The position numbers and the translations under genes were made by a program. Shown here piece by piece: positions 60,733-64,000 of a stretch of 64,000 bases of DNA; position 1 is the first letter of the stretch; each line of letters begins with the position of its first letter. A model generated the notes under the pieces. It was not told where the DNA came from, did not search any database, and saw nothing but the letters and a program-made list of their open reading frames with translations. Origin of the DNA: Actinomycetospora chiangmaiensis DSM 45062 (GTDB taxonomy: Bacteria; Actinomycetota; Actinomycetes; Mycobacteriales; Pseudonocardiaceae); the NCBI RefSeq assembly GCF_000379625.1, contig NZ_KB903217.1, forward strand, positions 575,816 through 639,815, in the 5' to 3' direction.

Positions 60733-61571
60733 CGCGGCACCGGGCCGCGGTCGTGGGCGGCGCGCAGCAGGGCGAGCTCGGCGGCGAGCTCGGCGTCGGA
60801 GGGGTAGCGGTCGTCGCGCTCCAGCAGCACCCCCGGGGTGACGCCGAGCGCCGCGCACCGGGCCAGGAGGTCGGCCAGCAGGTCGAGCACGGCCGGACCC
60901 AGCGGGTGGGCGTGCGTGTCGTGGTAGAGCCCGTCGTCACCGGTCGTGCCGCCGGCCGCGTGCACGTACGCCACCCGCTCGAGCGGGAGCTCGTCCAGCA
61001 CCCGCGCGGGGTCCTGGGCGAGGTTCACGGCGCAGGCGTGGAGGTTGGCGACGTCGAGCACCAGCCCGACGCCCGTGCGGTCGCACAGCTCCGCGAGGAA
61101 CGCCCCCTCGGTCAGCTCGGCGTCGGGCCAGGCCAGCAGGGCCGCGATGTTCTCCACCGCCAACGGCACCGGCAACCGCTCCTGCACCGCGCGGACGTTC
61201 TCGACGAGCACGGCGAGCGCGTCCCGGGTCCGGGGCACCGGCAGCAGGTGCCCGGACTCGAGGCCGCCGGCCCGGACGAAGCAGACGTGGTCGCTGACCA
61301 GTGGCGCGTCGAGGGCGGTGGCGACGGCGGCGAGGTGGTCGACCCGGTCGGTCGCCAGGTCCTCCGCGCCGCCCAGGGACAGCGACACGGCGTGGGGGAG
61401 GACCGGCACCCCGCGGGCCCGCAGCCGGGTCAGCGAGGCCGGGAGGGCGTCGGGGTGGACGTCCTCCGCCACCACCTCGACGAAGGCGGCGGCCCCGCGG
61501 TCCACCAGGCCCTCGACGGTCCGGTCGATCTCGGGGCGCCAGCCGATCCCGACGCCCTCCGGCCCGCTCAT
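60729..61571 (-). CDS. DUF692 multinuclear non-haem iron-dependent oxidase (MNIO)
   Basis: 280 residues, TIM-barrel DUF692/MbnB-like enzyme. Candidate metal ligands are present along the fold: H60 ([11 protein letters not shown]), H95 (SDHVCF), E140 (VENIA), D173, N176 and H178 (LDVANLHA), H204 (YVHAAGG), H217 and H220 (HDTHAH) and E251 (LERDD). Characterised members bind two or three iron atoms and oxidise Cys, Asp or Asn residues of ribosomally made peptides. The upstream coupled gene encodes a protein with a Cys-rich tail, the likely substrate. ATG 61571 overlaps that gene's stop (ATGA). Confidence 0.88.
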   Translation of the reverse strand: MSGPEGVGIGWRPEIDRTVEGLVDRGAAAFVEVVAEDVHPDALPASLTRLRARGVPVLPHAVSLSLGGAEDLATDRVDHLAAVATALDAPLVSDHVCFVRAGGLESGHLLPVPRTRDALAVLVENVRAVQERLPVPLAVENIAALLAWPDAELTEGAFLAELCDRTGVGLVLDVANLHACAVNLAQDPARVLDELPLERVAYVHAAGGTTGDDGLYHDTHAHPLGPAVLDLLADLLARCAALGVTPGVLLERDDRYPSDAELAAELALLRAAHDRGPVPR

Positions 61572-62476
61572 CCGCCGCACCCGCCTCCGCCGCCGCAGCC
61601 GCCCCCGCCGCCGCAGCTGCTCCCGCCGCAGGACGAGGAACCGCAGGAGGACCCGCCGCCACCTCCCAGGGCGATCGGTGGGACCAGCAGGCCCGCGAGC
61701 TCCGGGTCGGGGAAGGCCGCGAACCCGCCCACGGCGACGAGCAGGGCCGCGGCCCCGAGCCACGGGGTGACACCCCCCGCGCCAGCGCCGACGGCGGGGC
61801 GGACCTGTCGGGCGGAGACCCGCGCGGCGTCCAGGGTGGCCCGTCCCCGCGGCGTCAGCGCGTGCAGCGAGCGTGGTCTCACCGCCGAGGCGATGAGGGC
61901 GACGACCAGGAGCAGCGCGACGAGGAACCCGACCGGCGCGCCGTCGCCGAGACCGGCGGCGACGCGTGCGATCCCCAGGACCATCACGACGCCGTAGGGG
62001 ATCCAGGCCCATCGGATCCGTCGCCGGATCGCGCGGGGGTCGTGGAGGAGACCCCGTGCGACGAGCTGCCCGGAGAGCTCGCCGACCTCGGCGGCCCGGC
62101 GGGCGGCCGCGACGAGCGAGTTCGCGGTGCGCGGGGTGTGCGCCTCGTGCAGGACGCGGACGTCGAGGTCGGAGAGCTGCGGGTCGTCCTCGGGGCGCAG
62201 CGGACCGACGACGGCGGCGAGGCGCCGGGAGTCGTCGATCCGCAGGCGGTCGTTCTCCAGCAGCCCGGCGACGGCGGCGGCGACCGCCCGGTCCCCGCCC
62301 CCCGCGAGCGCCCCGAGCTGGGGCGGGGTGAGCGTCGGATCAGGCTCCCGGCCGGGTGGTCGTCGCCGGGCCATGCCCTTGGCCAGGTGTGGCAGGACCA
62401 GCGCCGCGGCCACGAGCAGTGCCCAGACGACCAGGAAGACCGGGCCGGTGATTCCCCACGTCGGTGCCATCGTCAT
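61568..62476 (-). CDS. TIGR04222-like membrane protein with Cys/Gly/Ser tail, candidate MNIO substrate
   Basis: 302 residues. One membrane helix lies near the N-terminus (about 9-31). A cytoplasmic helical part with [34 protein letters not shown] and [13 protein letters not shown] follows, then further membrane helices at about 158-177, 184-203 and 243-274. The last 32 residues consist only of Gly, Ser and five Cys at 278, 283, 288, 294 and 300 (spacing C-x4-C-x4-C-x5-C-x5-C). This matches the TIGR04222 group, whose members have low-complexity Cys tails beside DUF692 genes. The tail would lie next to the membrane surface. ATG 62470 is an alternative start. It is coupled by ATGA to the oxidase gene. 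Confidence 0.82.
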   Translation of the reverse strand: MTMAPTWGITGPVFLVVWALLVAAALVLPHLAKGMARRRPPGREPDPTLTPPQLGALAGGGDRAVAAAVAGLLENDRLRIDDSRRLAAVVGPLRPEDDPQLSDLDVRVLHEAHTPRTANSLVAAARRAAEVGELSGQLVARGLLHDPRAIRRRIRWAWIPYGVVMVLGIARVAAGLGDGAPVGFLVALLLVVALIASAVRPRSLHALTPRGRATLDAARVSARQVRPAVGAGAGGVTPWLGAAALLVAVGGFAAFPDPELAGLLVPPIALGGGGGSSCGSSSCGGSSCGGGGGCGGGGGCGG

Positions 62477-62492
62477 CGCCTCATCACATCGG

Positions 62493-62516
62493 GTGACATC
62501 CTCGGACAGATGTCAC
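62493..62516. promoter_or_regulatory. Perfect 8-8-8 inverted repeat upstream of the DUF692 operon
   Basis: GTGACATC (62493-62500) and GATGTCAC (62509-62516) are exact reverse complements separated by 8 nt. The site lies 17-40 nt upstream of the first operon start (62476), where a repressor or activator would act. The spacing of half-sites (16 nt centre to centre) suits a dimeric regulator. No regulator gene is directly adjacent except bldC, whose known sites are direct repeats. Confidence 0.5.
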
Positions 62517-62568
62517 TCTGTGTGAACGATGACGGAAAGGAGGGCCCGGTGACAAGCCCTGTCGACCG

Positions 62569-62823
62569 TCAGGCCGAACCGGGCGGGTCCTCCCGGCTGC
62601 GCCGGACCTGCTCGTCGAGGCTGCGCAGGAAGTCCGGGTCGTCGTCCGGGGCCACCGGGCGGCTGCGCCGGGCGCGGGAGACGCCGGGCGACCGCGTGGG
62701 ACCCGTGGGGGTCTCCTCGTCCGCGGCGCCGGGTCCCGTGGCGAGCGCCTGGGCGGAGACGGCCTTCCAGAGCAGGACGCCGACCGCCACCAGCACCATC
62801 ACCGCGACGACGAACAGCACCAC
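62569..62823 (-). CDS. Small single-pass membrane protein
   Basis: 84 residues: an N-terminal membrane helix (VVLFVVAVMVLVAVGVLLWKAV) and a polar cytoplasmic tail with SRARRSRPVAPDDDPDFLRSLDEQVRRSREDPP. GTG 62823 follows GAGGAGG by 8 nt. It lies upstream of the DUF692 operon on the same strand, with the inverted repeat between them. No family is certain; similar small proteins with a helix and Asp-Pro-rich tail occur beside bldC in actinobacteria. Confidence 0.6.
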   Translation of the reverse strand: MVLFVVAVMVLVAVGVLLWKAVSAQALATGPGAADEETPTGPTRSPGVSRARRSRPVAPDDDPDFLRSLDEQVRRSREDPPGSA

Positions 62824-63065
62824 GTCTCGCACCTCCTCGGCGGGCCCCGGCTCTCCAGGCCCGATCGACCGTCGTCCCCACGCTACCTGCCGGAGGTGAT
62901 GTCCGGGCGTGAAGCGGAACAGGTCCGTCGGGTGGACGACCGGTGACGACGAACGGGCTACCGGCCACCACGCGGACACGAACCGGTCACGACGCGGTGA
63001 CGCCCGTTCGGGGGCTGTCGGACGGGCCCGGCCGGCCCGCGCGGGAGACGTCCGGGAACGACGAA

Positions 63066-63101
63066 GGCCCGGGTCCACGGGGTGTCCCGTGGACCCGGGC
63101 C
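63066..63101 (-). terminator. Perfect 16-bp hairpin terminator after bldC
   Basis: GGCCCGGGTCCACGGG (63066-63081) and CCCGTGGACCCGGGCC (63086-63101) are exact reverse complements around a 4-nt loop, 21 nt after the bldC stop. It is the longest perfect stem in the window. Confidence 0.85.
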
Positions 63102-63121
63102 CTCGCCCGGACCGCGTCCGA

Positions 63122-63325
63122 TCAGCTGTGCGCCTCGCTGGTCAGGCCGTCGAGGAGGGTGCGGACCTCCGACTCCCGGAAGCGACGGTGCCCACCCGGC
63201 GTCCGGATGGACCCGATGCGGCCGGCCGCGGCCCAGCGCGTGACGGTCTTGGGGTCGACGCGGAACATGGTGGCGACCTCGCCGGGGGTCATCAGACGCT
63301 CGGTCGCCTCGGGTGCGAGAGACAT
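63122..63325 (-). CDS. bldC: Developmental regulator BldC
   Basis: 67 residues. LMTPGEVATMFRVDPKTVTRWAAAGRIGSIRTPGGHRRFRESEVRTLL is nearly the sequence of Streptomyces BldC, a single MerR-like DNA-binding domain that binds direct repeats as head-to-tail oligomers and delays development. GAGGAGG lies 7 nt before ATG 63325. In non-sporulating relatives it controls other genes, which are not known here. Confidence 0.93.
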   Translation of the reverse strand: MSLAPEATERLMTPGEVATMFRVDPKTVTRWAAAGRIGSIRTPGGHRRFRESEVRTLLDGLTSEAHS

Positions 63326-63530
63326 GCTGCACCTCCTCGGGCCGCACGGGCCCGATTTCCCAGGGTTCTGTCGCCCGGTGCGGCCGGGGCGGCCGCGGGG
63401 CGGAGCAGACGAACTGGAGCGATCGTGACATCGCACCCCCCACGTACTCGAACGCTAGTGTGGAGGTAAAAGGTTCACAAAGGCAGGAACCGGACGATCC
63501 GACCGTCCTCGCGGACCTGCCCCGCACGCC

Positions 63531-63543
63531 TACCCTGGACCCC
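63531..63543 (+). promoter_or_regulatory. Putative leaderless -10 box (TACCCT, 7 nt before GTG)
   Basis: TACCCT at 63531-63536, 7 nt, then GTG 63544, without a Shine-Dalgarno sequence. Confidence 0.5.
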
Positions 63544-63849
63544 GTGGAGACAGAGGAACAGGGGTCGGAGACGGCCGGTCGGACGGGCTCGGTGGTCGTC
63601 GCCGTCGGCGTGTACGCGGCCGTGCGGGTGCTGCTGGTCGTCGTGATCGCGGCCGTGCTCGTCCTGGTCGGCCTGCCGGTGCTGGTCGCCCTGCTCATCG
63701 CGATCGTCCTGGCCCTGCCGCTCTCGCTCGTGCTCTTCCGGCCGCTGCGCACCCGGGCCAACGAGGCCATCGCCGCGGCCGGAGCCACCCGTCGTGAGCA
63801 GCGCGAACGCCTCCGTGCCGAGCTGCGCGGGGACGACCCGGCGGCCTAG
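63544..63849 (+). CDS. DUF4229 family membrane protein
   Basis: 101 residues. Two membrane helices (about 20-40 and 43-66) in VYAAVRVLLVVVIAAVLVLVGLPVLVALLIAIVLALPLSLVLFRPLRTRAN, followed by a basic coiled tail (RREQRERLRAELRG), match DUF4229. The mycobacterial counterpart is probably Rv0531. Role unknown. The start is set by the -10 box 7 nt upstream. Confidence 0.8.
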   Translation: METEEQGSETAGRTGSVVVAVGVYAAVRVLLVVVIAAVLVLVGLPVLVALLIAIVLALPLSLVLFRPLRTRANEAIAAAGATRREQRERLRAELRGDDPAA

Positions 63850-63922
63850 CTCCCGGCGGCGGGCCCCGCCGCCCGGTCCGTCGGCCGGGCACGACCGGCT
63901 GCGTCCGGACCGTCGGGGCGGC

Positions 63923-64000
63923 TCAGGCCGCGAGCGCGAGCCCGACGGCGGTGCCGATCGCCCACACCAGCAGGGCCAGCCCGGTGTCCCGGAGCACCGG
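63923..64000 (-). CDS. menA: C-terminus of 1,4-dihydroxy-2-naphthoate polyprenyltransferase MenA (partial)
   Basis: Only the last 25 codons are in the window (RDTGLALLVWAIGTAVGLALAA). The fragment is the closing membrane helix expected of MenA, and menA (Rv0534c) occupies this place and orientation in mycobacteria. MenA attaches the isoprenoid chain in menaquinone synthesis. The call rests on a short fragment plus gene order. Confidence 0.65.
   Translation of the reverse strand, partial: PVLRDTGLALLVWAIGTAVGLALAA

Noticed and set aside
62549-62899. Possible plus-strand gene after AAAGGAGGG
   Set aside because: A good Shine-Dalgarno-like string precedes GTG 62549, but the translation is Arg/Ser/Thr-rich, without motif, and antisense to a small gene with a clear membrane helix.
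1-64000. tRNA, rRNA, prophage, integrase, transposase
   Set aside because: No T-loop-like GTTCRANNC context with cloverleaf arms, no rRNA segments and no transposase or integrase motifs were seen in either strand.

Overview
This window is 64 kb of very GC-rich actinobacterial chromosome. It has strong G/C third-position bias, many GTG starts and dense 1-4 nt ATGA/GTGA overlaps. It also encodes mycothiol synthesis (mshA), coenzyme F420-type oxidoreductases, SenX3/RegX3, BldC and a BldN-like ECF sigma factor. From memory, the gene order follows the Mycobacterium tuberculosis Rv0474-Rv0534c block (XRE regulator, hbhA, DUF2516, DUF2505, murB, SDR, mshA, YbjN, gpm1, senX3-regX3, ppx, proC, bS22, galE-like, serB1, hemACDB, hemL, ccdA/resB/ccsA, ParA-like, menA). 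A member of the Pseudonocardiales or a close relative fits best. No rRNA, tRNA, CRISPR array, transposase or phage gene was seen.

Layout. 1-5.6 kb: the end of a membrane protein, a receiver-thioredoxin reductase-like fusion with a histidine kinase that has a cyclic-nucleotide-type sensor domain, and a DUF445 protein. 5.6-14.3 kb: two fluoride channels (crcB), an XRE regulator with an HbhA-like protein, YbaK, pirin, murB, SDR, mshA and YbjN. 14.3-27.7 kb: an accessory stretch with an acyl-CoA ligase, small monooxygenase-fold proteins, a frameshifted LysR, an LLM oxidoreductase, a 2'-5' ligase, OsmC, TatA, a membrane acyltransferase, and a sucrase/ferredoxin-JmjC-repeat-protein group. 27.8-41.4 kb: core metabolism and signalling (gpm, senX3-regX3, ppx, proC, excisionase-like regulator, bS22, epimerase, acyltransferase, SerB-like phosphatase, DUF5667 protein and ECF sigma factor). 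41.7-54.3 kb: glutaredoxin, two ferritin-like proteins, a molybdopterin oxidoreductase, then rex-hemA-hemC-hemD-hemB and hemL for tetrapyrrole synthesis, with a Rex-type operator upstream. 54.3-59.2 kb: System II cytochrome c maturation (TlpA-like, CcdA, ResB, CcsA). 59.2-64 kb: a ParA/MinD-like ATPase, a three-gene DUF692 (MNIO) operon, bldC, a DUF4229 protein and the end of menA.

The most interesting system is the operon at 62476-60409 on the minus strand. A TIGR04222-like membrane protein ends in a Gly/Ser tail with five regularly spaced cysteines. It is translationally coupled to a DUF692/MNIO oxygenase, which is coupled in turn to a small basic partner protein. This is the layout of a RiPP-type or metal-binding peptide pathway in which the Cys tail would be the substrate. 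A perfect 8-8-8 inverted repeat sits just upstream.

Other recurrent signals: a TANNNT box 6-8 nt upstream of the start codon at a dozen genes, which suggests widespread leaderless transcription and includes one pair of overlapping divergent -10 boxes; two families of short palindromic intergenic repeats; and an unexpectedly frequent 12-mer (CCCGTCGTCGGG). All functional calls come from reading motifs; no database search was run.
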